Origin: Mycobacterium sp. 852002-51163_SCH5372311
GTDB lineage: Bacteria; Actinomycetota; Actinomycetes; Mycobacteriales; Mycobacteriaceae
Length of the DNA: 58,901 bases
Reading direction: 5' to 3'
NCBI RefSeq assembly: GCF_001667115.1
Contig: NZ_LZIJ01000201.1
Span: 1-58,901, forward strand
A program made the position numbers and the translations under genes. Positions 42,001 through 48,256 of the stretch are shown piece after piece (position 1 is the stretch's first letter; every line of letters starts with the position of its first letter). The notes beneath the pieces are model-generated. The model was not told the origin of the DNA, ran no database searches, and saw only the letters and a list, made by a program, of their open reading frames with translations.

Positions 42001-42392
42001 GCCAGGTCACGCAGGCGCGCCGTGCGATTGATCGTCGGGCCGACATAGTTGCCCTCGTCACGTAGCCGCACGTCGCCGGTGTGGATGCCGATACGCAACC
42101 GGATCGGGGCCAGCGGTGCCCGCTGCAAATCCAGCGCGCAGGCCACCGCGTCGCATGCCCACCCGAACGCGATCACAAAGCTGTCGCCTTCACCCTGTTC
42201 GACCGGACGCACGCCGTCATGGGCAGCGACCGCCTCGCACAGTGCCTGGTCCAGGCGCGCCACCGCGGCGGCCATCACCTCGGGCTGGGTTTCCCATAGC
42301 CGCGTGGAACCCTCGACGTCGGCCAGCAGCAACGTCACAGTTCCAGTTGGTAGCCCATTCACACCGACGTCACTCCACTCAGTTGTGCTCAT
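38976..42392 (-). CDS. Multidomain regulator: class III cyclase domain, NB-ARC-type ATPase, TPR-like repeats, LuxR HTH
   Basis: A 1138-residue protein like M. tuberculosis Rv0386/Rv1358/Rv2488c. Residues 15-180 form a class III nucleotide cyclase domain with both metal aspartates (LLADVEGSTRLWE, Asp25; GEGDSF, Asp70). Residues 203-450 form a STAND-type ATPase (Walker A TGAGGVGKTR near 229, LIVLDNCEHLLD, RLDGMPLAIELAAAR). Residues about 550-1000 are helical repeats. Residues about 1040-1094 are a LuxR DNA-binding domain (LTPAERDVARLACEGLANKE, SPRTVQAHLSHIYTKLG). The last 44 residues come from the palindrome at 39055-39114 and from sequence antisense to the TetR gene. The ATG at 42390-42392 (MSTTEWSDVG) is preferred over 42404. 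The signal and target genes are unknown. Confidence 0.85.
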   Translation of the reverse strand: MSTTEWSDVGVNGLPTGTVTLLLADVEGSTRLWETQPEVMAAAVARLDQALCEAVAAHDGVRPVEQGEGDSFVIAFGWACDAVACALDLQRAPLAPIRLRIGIHTGDVRLRDEGNYVGPTINRTARLRDLAHGGQTVLSGTTDDLVAESLPKECWVADLGAHPLRDLARPQRVVQLCHPDLRNDFPPLRTANSVAAHNLPAQLTSFIGRRAEIASVRGALTANRLVTLTGAGGVGKTRLAVRVAAAMADEFSEGVWYVDLAPITAAEVVPVTVARALGLPDQPGRSTMDTLIRFVRDRHMLIVLDNCEHLLDASAKLLAELLGAAPRVTVLATSREPVNITGEATWQVPSLSLADEAVELFAERARLARPDFAVTEDNSDAVAEICRRLDGMPLAIELAAARVRALSLTEIVDSLHDRFRLLTGGSRTAVRRQQTLRASVDWSHALLTETERILFRRLSVFYGGFDLTAAQFVCGEGDIERYQVLDQLTLLVDKSLVVADESSGHTRYRLLETVRQYALEKLGESGEADVVRSRHCDHYTSIAALLDAPARTDYEQRLEQAEIEMDNLRNALGWNLENRDTERALALASSLQPVWLSRGRILEGQAWFHTILADFDQPVDVAPAVYARALCDESILNAFVGARMSRAQRAVEIARELDDPALLARTLSACGFIAGTQYDEKAAAEYYAEAAELARASDDLWRLSQILAWEANSRLSAGDPRAAGRAGQEGRDIADAIGDRANSRQSRLGIGWALLVQGNVAGAISEFTTLVTDCEEAHDEVFKPIFMMGLGISLAYHGEVEASVAVADAALKCSADLGEYFLGMGYAQLSQACLAAGDIDAAHHAGQAAWQGLRTFQHELSDVQRAFNSIEVALARGELAEAREMADTAVAVAKGWHRVAVLAVRARIAIAEGSPTDGERDTHEALDLAAGEGLYLHIPDIVECLAGLATRNGNHLEAARLFGAANALRQRMGVVRFKIHEPAYQESVAELRKAMGDMAFDAAWAEGEAMSLEEAIAYAQRGRGQRKRPATGWESLTPAERDVARLACEGLANKEIATRLFVSPRTVQAHLSHIYTKLGITSRVQLVREAAQWRADAESHDFTPNRATLRLLAGECRQATDAPRIRLTASVSWSAISS
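39055..39114. repeat. 27-base perfect palindromic repeat (convergent terminator type)
   Basis: Two perfect 27-base arms (39055-39081 and 39088-39114) surround a 6-base loop (GGCGTG). The outer part of the arm is GCGAGCAGACGCAGAGTC. It lies just after the TetR stop (39042) and would make a very stable hairpin in either transcript. The same outer arm recurs at 43794 and, decayed, at 31861. On the minus strand it is read as codons about 1093-1113 of the LuxR-type regulator. Confidence 0.75.
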
Positions 42393-42567
42393 GCTAGCCA
42401 GCATGCGGTGACATGCGCGGCAGAAACATTAGCCAAATGGCTTAATAGTTTGCTGCGCGCTATGCCTACGTGAGCGTTTCGAGCGTCGCGCAAATTGGCA
42501 CGTTGGCCGATGGTCCCTGGCCGCAATCGCCGGATAGTCGAGTCAATCCGACCCGAGGAGGGTGGCC

Positions 42568-43788
42568 ATGACCGTAGAAACCCCGACTGCCAATGTCTTC
42601 GATCTCGCACTTCCATCCATCTCGTATCACGAGTCCCGCGATCACAACGAGGTCCACCGACTGATCCGGCAAGCCCGCCACCGGTCACCCATCGCGTTGG
42701 GTCCCTACGGACCCGAAGTGCTCACCTACAAGCTGGTGCGCACCATGCTGCGCGATCCCCGGTTCGCCATGCCGCAAGGGATCGGCTTGGCGGTGCAGGG
42801 CATCACTTCCGGCCCGGTGTGGGACAAGGTATGCAAGCTGCTGATCAGCCTGAACGGCGCCGAGCACCTCCGATTGCGGCGCCTGGTGTCGCGAGCCTTC
42901 ACCCCGCGGGCCGCCGCGCGGATGCGCACCGCGTGCACTGACGTCATCAGCGAGCTGGTTGACCAGCACGCTGCGGCCGGGCACTGCGACATGGTCGCCG
43001 ACATTGCCCAGCCGTACCCGGTCCCGATCATCTGTGAATTATTGGGAGCACCGCGGGAGGACTGGCAACGGTTCGCGACGTGGGCGGGCGACATCAGCAA
43101 GGCGTTCGGAGTCCATGTCGCCGAGGAGCAATCGGCGATCCTGCGCGCGTGGGAACAACTCGAGGCCTACGTCGAGGACTTGATCGAGCGGCGGCGCCGG
43201 TCGTTGTCCGACGACCTCGTCTCCGAGCTCATCCGCGCGGAGGATAACGGAGACCGGCTCACCCACGACGAACTCGTCAGTCTCGTGGCGGTTCTGCTCA
43301 ACGCCGGAACCGACACCACGCGAAACCAGCTGGCCGTCGCCGTGCAAGTGCTCTGCGAGCACCCCGACCAATGGGCATTGCTCGCCGGACGCCCCGAGCT
43401 GGCGGCGCAAGCCGTCGAGGAACTCATCCGCCACTCCCCGATCATCTATACGGCGCTGCGCGTCGCGACCGAAGACGTCGTGCTCGACGATGCCCTGATC
43501 CCTTCGGGCACCTACGTCATCGCCAATACCGCGTCCGCCAACCGCGACGAGGCCGTGTTCGATGATCCGGACTGTCTGGACATCACTCGCGAGGGAGGTC
43601 CGGGCATCATGACCCTTGGCGGCGGCGCTCACTACTGCCTGGGCGCCCATCTGGCCAGGGTCGAACTCGTCGAGGCGCTGCGCGTCATTACGCGGCGCAT
43701 GCCCAACGCTCGTCGCGCCGGCCCCGCGCCATGGAAGCTGCCGACCGAACTTTCCGGCCCCACAACACTTCCCATCCAATTCGGCTAG
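42568..43788 (+). CDS. Cytochrome P450 (family not assigned)
   Basis: A 406-residue soluble bacterial P450. It has the C-helix region GAEHLRLRRLVSRAFTPRAA, I-helix LLNAGTDTTRNQ, ExxR EELIRHS and heme motif LGGGAHYCLGAHLARVE (Cys near residue 357). No ferredoxin gene is adjacent. Translation could begin at the GTG at 42562 or the ATG at 42568; both sit behind GAGGAGG. It is divergent from the LuxR-type regulator gene across a 175-base gap, so that regulator might control it, but this is only positional. A strong palindrome follows the stop. Confidence 0.9.
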   Translation: MTVETPTANVFDLALPSISYHESRDHNEVHRLIRQARHRSPIALGPYGPEVLTYKLVRTMLRDPRFAMPQGIGLAVQGITSGPVWDKVCKLLISLNGAEHLRLRRLVSRAFTPRAAARMRTACTDVISELVDQHAAAGHCDMVADIAQPYPVPIICELLGAPREDWQRFATWAGDISKAFGVHVAEEQSAILRAWEQLEAYVEDLIERRRRSLSDDLVSELIRAEDNGDRLTHDELVSLVAVLLNAGTDTTRNQLAVAVQVLCEHPDQWALLAGRPELAAQAVEELIRHSPIIYTALRVATEDVVLDDALIPSGTYVIANTASANRDEAVFDDPDCLDITREGGPGIMTLGGGAHYCLGAHLARVELVEALRVITRRMPNARRAGPAPWKLPTELSGPTTLPIQFG

Positions 43789-43793
43789 AAGGA

Positions 43794-43851
43794 CGAGCAG
43801 ACGCGAAAGCACCCGAATTCAACTCGAATTGGGGGCTTTTGCGTCTGCTCG
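43794..43851. repeat. Palindromic repeat, terminator-like, after the P450 gene
   Basis: Outer arms CGAGCAGACGCGAAAGC (43794-43810) and GCTTTTGCGTCTGCTCG (43835-43851) pair at 16 of 17 positions. Inner arms CCCGAATTC / GAATTGGGG extend the stem with one mismatch. It begins 5 bases after the P450 stop. Same family as 39055-39114. Confidence 0.7.
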
Positions 43852-43894
43852 CGCCGTGGCATGTTGAGGAAGATCCCCGAAGGAGGAAGCTGAC

Positions 43895-44371
43895 GTGGTC
43901 GGTATTGGACAGGCGGCGATGGGTGCGGCACCGGTTTTCGGTGGCGCCATGCTGGCCTTCGCGGCCGGGCAATTCAGGGGCCCCGACTTCCGGGGAATGA
44001 TCAAGCAGGACATGGATCTGCTGGATCGGCTGCCTCCGGACGCCATCGAAAGACGCGCCAACTTGCAGCGCAGCATCGACGACCGCGTCGACGACCTGAT
44101 CGACGCCGCCGACCGGGGACGTGCACTGCGCAGGGCGGCCACGTCGTACCACGGCAATTGGCGGGACGTGGTGCTTTTTCTGTGCACTGTGCTGTTCACC
44201 ATCGTCTGGTGGAACGTCAAACATGATCGCGCCAACTGGCTGCCGACGTTCATCGTGCTGATCTTGCTGTCGGTGGTGGCGGCCGTCTACGCGGTGCGGG
44301 GGGCAGTCCGCTCCTCGGCCTCGCTGCTGCGACACCGGGTCCCCGGAGACGACCCCAGCCCAGGTCGATAA
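43895..44371 (+). CDS. Hypothetical membrane protein
   Basis: A 158-residue protein with a hydrophobic N-terminus (about residues 3-25), a charged helical middle (DMDLLDRLPPDAIERRANLQ, DDRVDDLIDAADRG), and two transmembrane helices near residues 92-108 and 115-135, followed by a short basic tail. No family recognised. The GTG at 43895 has a strong ribosome binding site (AAGGAGG), so the gene is probably real. Confidence 0.7.
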   Translation: MVGIGQAAMGAAPVFGGAMLAFAAGQFRGPDFRGMIKQDMDLLDRLPPDAIERRANLQRSIDDRVDDLIDAADRGRALRRAATSYHGNWRDVVLFLCTVLFTIVWWNVKHDRANWLPTFIVLILLSVVAAVYAVRGAVRSSASLLRHRVPGDDPSPGR

Positions 44372-44451
44372 CTTGCTTAACTTAGGTATTTTTGCAATAA
44401 AGGCGTCCGCAGGCATTGCCCAGTGCCGGACACGGGTGTCACGCTAGCTGC

Positions 44452-45633
44452 ATGACAGACACCGAAGGTTTCGTCGACCAGGCAGTGATGGGCCTCGCTG
44501 AGCCGCAACCCATGTACAAGGCGCTGCGCGAGTCGACTCCGGTATTTCGGGCGCCGCAGGCGGTGGTGCTCAGCCGTCTTGCCGACATCGAGATGGCGCT
44601 CAAGCGAACCGACCTGTTCTCGTCGAACATGGACGCCGTCGACCTCGGCAACGTGCGCCCGCTGATCCCGCTGCAAGTGGACCCGCCCGAGCATGCCAAG
44701 TACCGCCGCATCCTGGACCCGCTGTTCACCCCGCGAGAGATGGCCCGGCGTGAACCGCTCGTCACCGACCTGGTGAACCAGATGATCGACGGCTTTGCCG
44801 ACCGGGGCGAGTGCGACTTTCACGCCGAGTTCGCGGTTCCCCTGCCGTGCACGGTGTTCCTGCAGCTGTTGGGCCTGCCGCTGGACGACCTGGACAAGTT
44901 CCTGGCGTGGAAGGACGGCGTGATCCGGCCCGAGGGCGCCACCGACTGGGACGGCCGCCACAACGCGTCGGCTCCGGTGGCGCAGCAGATCTACGACTAC
45001 TTCGAGCGCGCCATCGACGACCACATCGCCAACCCCCGCGACGACGTGCTTTCCGCCATGATCGCCGCGAACGTGGAGAGCGAGGGCCGGCCACTGTCGC
45101 GCGACGAGCTGCTCGACATCTGCTTCCTGTTTCTGATCGCCGGCCTGGACACGGTCACCGACTCGCTCGACTGTTTCTTCGTGTACCTGGCGCGACATCC
45201 CGACCACCGCCATCAGCTCATCGAGCAGCCGGACGTCCTGCCGCACGCGATCGAAGAGTTGTTGCGTTGGGAGACGCCGGTGCCCGGGGTGGCCCGCGTC
45301 GCCATGCAGGACGTCGAGGTGGGCGGGTGCCCGATCAGCAAGGGCGAACGGGTCAGTCCGCTGCTCGGCGCGGCCAACACGGACCCGGCCGAATTCCCCG
45401 AGCCAGAGCTGGTGGACTTCACCCGCAACCCCAACCGGCACCGTGCGTTCGGCGGAGGTCCGCACCGCTGTCTCGGATCCCACCTGGCCCGCATGGAGTT
45501 ACGCGTGGCGTTGCGCGAATTCCACCGGCGCATACCGGATTACGAGATCAAGCCCGGCACGCAACTGATCTATACCGCAGCGCTCCGATCGGTTGAGGCG
45601 CTGCCGCTGGTGTTCGGAGCACCAGCACGATGA
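44452..45633 (+). CDS. Cytochrome P450 with linked ferredoxin (family not assigned)
   Basis: A 393-residue P450: DPPEHAKYRRILDPLFTPRE, I-helix FLIAGLDTVTDS, ExxR EELLRWE, heme motif FGGGPHRCLGSHLARME (Cys near residue 340). In M. tuberculosis a P450-ferredoxin pair (cyp143-Rv1786) sits inside ESX-5, but this protein differs from CYP143 in many places I can recall and is not at that locus. The ATG at 44452 (MTDTEGF) is preferred to the in-frame TTG at 44416. It overlaps the ferredoxin gene by 4 bases, so the two form a redox pair. Confidence 0.9.
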   Translation: MTDTEGFVDQAVMGLAEPQPMYKALRESTPVFRAPQAVVLSRLADIEMALKRTDLFSSNMDAVDLGNVRPLIPLQVDPPEHAKYRRILDPLFTPREMARREPLVTDLVNQMIDGFADRGECDFHAEFAVPLPCTVFLQLLGLPLDDLDKFLAWKDGVIRPEGATDWDGRHNASAPVAQQIYDYFERAIDDHIANPRDDVLSAMIAANVESEGRPLSRDELLDICFLFLIAGLDTVTDSLDCFFVYLARHPDHRHQLIEQPDVLPHAIEELLRWETPVPGVARVAMQDVEVGGCPISKGERVSPLLGAANTDPAEFPEPELVDFTRNPNRHRAFGGGPHRCLGSHLARMELRVALREFHRRIPDYEIKPGTQLIYTAALRSVEALPLVFGAPAR

Positions 45634-45824
45634 CTCACGTCTCGGTCGACCCGGACCGCTGTGTCGGGCACGGGCGTTGCTACACGTTGGCGCCCGACGT
45701 TTTCGATGCCGACGAGATCGGACACTCGGTCGTGCTGGTCGAGGACGTCTCCGGTGCAGCCGAGCAGCATGCCCGCATCGGCGAACAGAACTGCCCTGAG
45801 CAGGCGATCACGCTGACACCCTGA
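45630..45824 (+). CDS. P450-associated ferredoxin
   Basis: A 64-residue ferredoxin: DPDRCVGHGRCYTLAPDVF and EQNCPEQAI. Cluster ligands are Cys11, Cys17 and Cys55, with His14 where a four-iron ferredoxin would have its second Cys. This CxxHxxC pattern is typical of the [3Fe-4S] or labile-cluster ferredoxins that feed electrons to mycobacterial P450s. The start codon lies inside the P450 stop, so the P450 is its obvious partner. Confidence 0.9.
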   Translation: MTHVSVDPDRCVGHGRCYTLAPDVFDADEIGHSVVLVEDVSGAAEQHARIGEQNCPEQAITLTP

Positions 45825-45966
45825 GGTCCCCTGTCCCACAAGAACACTGAGAGGGCTGGATCCGCAGTTTCCCGGGCTACCCTTGTCCGGCCAAAATCGC
45901 ATGGATATGGCAGACACCTGCGGCTCCCGGGTCGTACGCTGACGCAAAACAGAAGGGACCTTGCCG

Positions 45967-46755
45967 ATGGAACCGAACCAGCTCGATCCCGTAGCCAGTG
46001 AACGTTTGTCGCACGCCGCCAAGTCATGGACGTCCGACCTGTCGATCAACGAGTTCGCATTACTGCACGGAGCCGGTTTCGAACCCATCGAACTGGTGAT
46101 GGGTGTGTCCGTCTATCACGTCGGCTTCCAGTTCAGCGGCATGCGGCAGCAGCAGGAGTTGGGTGTCCTCACCGAGGCCACGTATCGGGCGCGGTGGAAC
46201 GCGATGGCGCGCATGCAGGCCGAAGCCGACGCCCTCAAAGCGGACGGGATCGTCGGCGTCCGCCTCAACTGGCGTCATCACGGCGAGGGTGGCGAGCATC
46301 TGGAGTTCATGGCGGTCGGCACCGCGGTGCGCTACACCGAAAAACCGGGCGCATTCCGGCGCCCCAACGGACAGGCGTTCTCCAGCCATTTATCCGGTCA
46401 GGACATGGTGACGCTACTGCGATCCGGGTTCGCACCGGTGGCTTTCGTGATGGGCAACTGCGTATTTCACATCGCAGTGCAGGGGTTCATGCAGACGCTG
46501 AAACAAATGGGCCGCAACATGGAGATGCCGCAGTGGACGCAGGGCAACTACCAAGCGCGTGAGCTTGCGATGTCGCGCATGCAAAGCGAGGCGGAGCGCG
46601 ACGGCGCAACCGGCGTGGTGGGCGTGCACTTCGCCATCTCCAACTACGCCTGGGGCCTGCACACGGTGGAGTTCTACACGGCGGGAACCGCGGTACGCCG
46701 CACCGGCAGCGGGGAAACGATCACGCCGTCGTTCGTCCTGCCCATGGACGGCTGA
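45967..46755 (+). CDS. Tandem YbjQ-type (heavy-metal-binding domain family) protein
   Basis: A 262-residue protein made of two homologous domains. Domain 1 (about residues 22-128) has LLHGAGFEPIELVMGVSVYH, MARMQAEADALKADGIVGVR and HLEFMAVGTAVR. Domain 2 (about residues 145-250) has LLRSGFAPVAFVMGNCVFHI, MSRMQSEAERDGATGVVGVH and HTVEFYTAGTAVR. Both fit the YbjQ/UPF0145 pattern, usually a single domain that forms a pentamer; the function is unknown. The ATG at 45967 has GAAGGGA upstream. Its stop shares a base with the next start, forming a two-gene operon. Confidence 0.75.
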   Translation: MEPNQLDPVASERLSHAAKSWTSDLSINEFALLHGAGFEPIELVMGVSVYHVGFQFSGMRQQQELGVLTEATYRARWNAMARMQAEADALKADGIVGVRLNWRHHGEGGEHLEFMAVGTAVRYTEKPGAFRRPNGQAFSSHLSGQDMVTLLRSGFAPVAFVMGNCVFHIAVQGFMQTLKQMGRNMEMPQWTQGNYQARELAMSRMQSEAERDGATGVVGVHFAISNYAWGLHTVEFYTAGTAVRRTGSGETITPSFVLPMDG

Positions 46756-47132
46756 TGGTCGACTTTGATCACGAGCGGGTGAGTCGCATCGTCGGCGCGG
46801 CGCTGTCCGGTCCGGGCGGAGTCGCGATGGTCGTGAAGGTCTTCGCGGGACTTCCGGGCGTGGTGCACACGCCCGCGCGACGCGGATTTCTGCGATCGCA
46901 ACCGGAGCGGATACAGATCGGTGACTGGCGTTACGAGGTCAGCCACGACGGCCGCCTGCTGGCGGCGCACCTGATCAACGGAATCGTCATTGCCGAGGAC
47001 GTCCTGCTCGCCGAGGATGTGGGTCCGCACATCGCGCGAGCGCTCGGGCAGATCGTCGCCCGATACGGCGCGAGTGTCATCCCGAACATCAACGCGGCCG
47101 TCGAAATCCTCGGCACCAGCACCGGCTACTGA
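46755..47132 (+). CDS. Conserved mycobacterial protein of unknown function
   Basis: A 125-residue soluble protein (MVDFDHERVSRIVGAALSGP, FLRSQPERIQIGDWRYEVSH, IVARYGASVIPNINAAVEIL). I think of the mycobacterial DUF5073 group, but this is from memory and uncertain. It is translationally coupled to the tandem YbjQ gene (TGATG), so the two products may work together. An imperfect palindrome follows the stop. Confidence 0.65.
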   Translation: MVDFDHERVSRIVGAALSGPGGVAMVVKVFAGLPGVVHTPARRGFLRSQPERIQIGDWRYEVSHDGRLLAAHLINGIVIAEDVLLAEDVGPHIARALGQIVARYGASVIPNINAAVEILGTSTGY

Positions 47133-47144
47133 CCCGCACCTTGG

Positions 47145-47212
47145 CGCCGAATGTGGGAGGTTGATGCACGCGTAACCAACTGCAGGCGTGCCACAAACTC
47201 ACATTCGACGGC
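47145..47212. repeat. Imperfect palindromic repeat after the operon (ATTCGACGG type)
   Basis: The left arm CGCCGAATGTGGGAGG... and right arm ...CTCACATTCGACGGC form an imperfect stem of about 27 bases, with the inner arms GCACGC and GCGTGC. It begins 12 bases after the stop at 47132 and is terminator-like. It differs in sequence from the CGAGCAGACG family. Confidence 0.5.
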
Positions 47213-47263
47213 CACTTTGGCGGTCGCGCTGAACCGCTCGGGCGTCGGGCTCGTGTACTTCGC

Positions 47264-48256
47264 ATGGGTCACGGCCGTCATGCGATGGGCACTTCGGGCT
47301 CGTTGATTTCCTCGATCGAAGCACTTGCTGCCTTGGATCGGCCGGATCGCGGCCTGAGCACCGAACTGCGCGATGTGGTGCGCCCGCGCCGGGTTAACGG
47401 CCAGTCAGTCCGCGCACTGGACAACATGAACCTGCAGCTCGACGGTGAGCAGGTTTTGTCGACGGTCGGACACTCCGGGGCGAGTAGAAGCACACTGTTG
47501 CATCTGCTCGGCGCGGTTATCGAAGCACTTGCTGCCTTGGACGGGCCGGATCGCGGCCTGACCGTCGAACTGCGCGACGTGGTGCGCCAATACCGTGTCG
47601 GCGGCCAGTCGGTCCGCGCACTGGACAACGTCAATCTGAGGCTCGACGGCGGACAGTTCGTGTCGATAGTCGGACCGTCGGGCGCAGGCAAGAGCACATT
47701 ACTGCATCTGCTGGGTGCCTTGGACTCCCCCGATTCGGGGTCGATCACCTTCGACGGCAGGGAAATCGGCCGCCTCGGCGATGGGCAGCAGTCCGAGTTT
47801 CGGCATCATCGGGTGGGATTCGTCTTCCAGTTCTTCAACCTGCTGCCGACGCTCTCGGCGTGGGAGAACGTGGCCGTCCCGAAGCTGCTCGACGGTGTGC
47901 GGCTGGGCAAGGCCAAGCCGGACGCGGTTCGGTTGCTGGAGCGGGTCGGCCTTGGCAACCGGACCGAGCATAGGCCATCGGAGATGTCCGGCGGCCAGAT
48001 GCAGCGAGTCGCGGTGGCGCGTGCGTTGATGATGGATCCGTCGCTGATCCTCGCCGACGAGCCGACCGGGAACCTTGATTCCGCCACGGGCGCTTCGATT
48101 TTGGAACTTCTGGCCGAAGTTGCACACGAGGAAGGCCGCAGCCGGCTGGTGGTGATGGTGACCCACAACCCAGAGGCCGCACAGGCGACGGATCGGGTTA
48201 TCACACTGCAGGACGGCAGAGTCGGTTCCGACGAGTCGTTGCTGGTCCCGTGCTGA
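47264..48256 (+). CDS. ABC transporter ATP-binding protein with duplicated N-terminal segment
   Basis: A 330-residue ATPase of the MacB/LolD class. The functional nucleotide-binding domain starts near residue 100: Walker A GPSGAGKST (137-145), Q-loop FQFFNLLPTL, signature LSGG-equivalent MSGGQMQRVAVARALM, Walker B LILADEPTGNLD and H-loop VTHNPEAA. Before it lies an in-frame, decayed copy of the first 68 residues, whose P-loop reads GHSGASRST (Lys and one Gly lost). No clear ribosome binding site is seen for the ATG at 47264, so initiation at an internal codon in the second copy is possible. It overlaps the permease gene by 7 bases. Confidence 0.85.
   Translation: MGHGRHAMGTSGSLISSIEALAALDRPDRGLSTELRDVVRPRRVNGQSVRALDNMNLQLDGEQVLSTVGHSGASRSTLLHLLGAVIEALAALDGPDRGLTVELRDVVRQYRVGGQSVRALDNVNLRLDGGQFVSIVGPSGAGKSTLLHLLGALDSPDSGSITFDGREIGRLGDGQQSEFRHHRVGFVFQFFNLLPTLSAWENVAVPKLLDGVRLGKAKPDAVRLLERVGLGNRTEHRPSEMSGGQMQRVAVARALMMDPSLILADEPTGNLDSATGASILELLAEVAHEEGRSRLVVMVTHNPEAAQATDRVITLQDGRVGSDESLLVPC
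47315..47722 (+). repeat. 204-base tandem in-frame duplication inside the ABC ATPase gene
   Basis: Copies at 47315-47518 and 47519-47722 are directly adjacent, each 204 bases (68 codons). They are about 78 percent identical by hand count, with the first 23 bases identical. The first copy has lost Walker A residues; the second is intact. Confidence 0.85.

Noticed and set aside
44452..45824. The P450-ferredoxin pair as the missing cyp143-Rv1786 moved out of ESX-5
   Set aside because: The P450 differs from CYP143 at many remembered positions (N-terminus, I-helix, C-terminus); gene pairing alone is not evidence of relocation.
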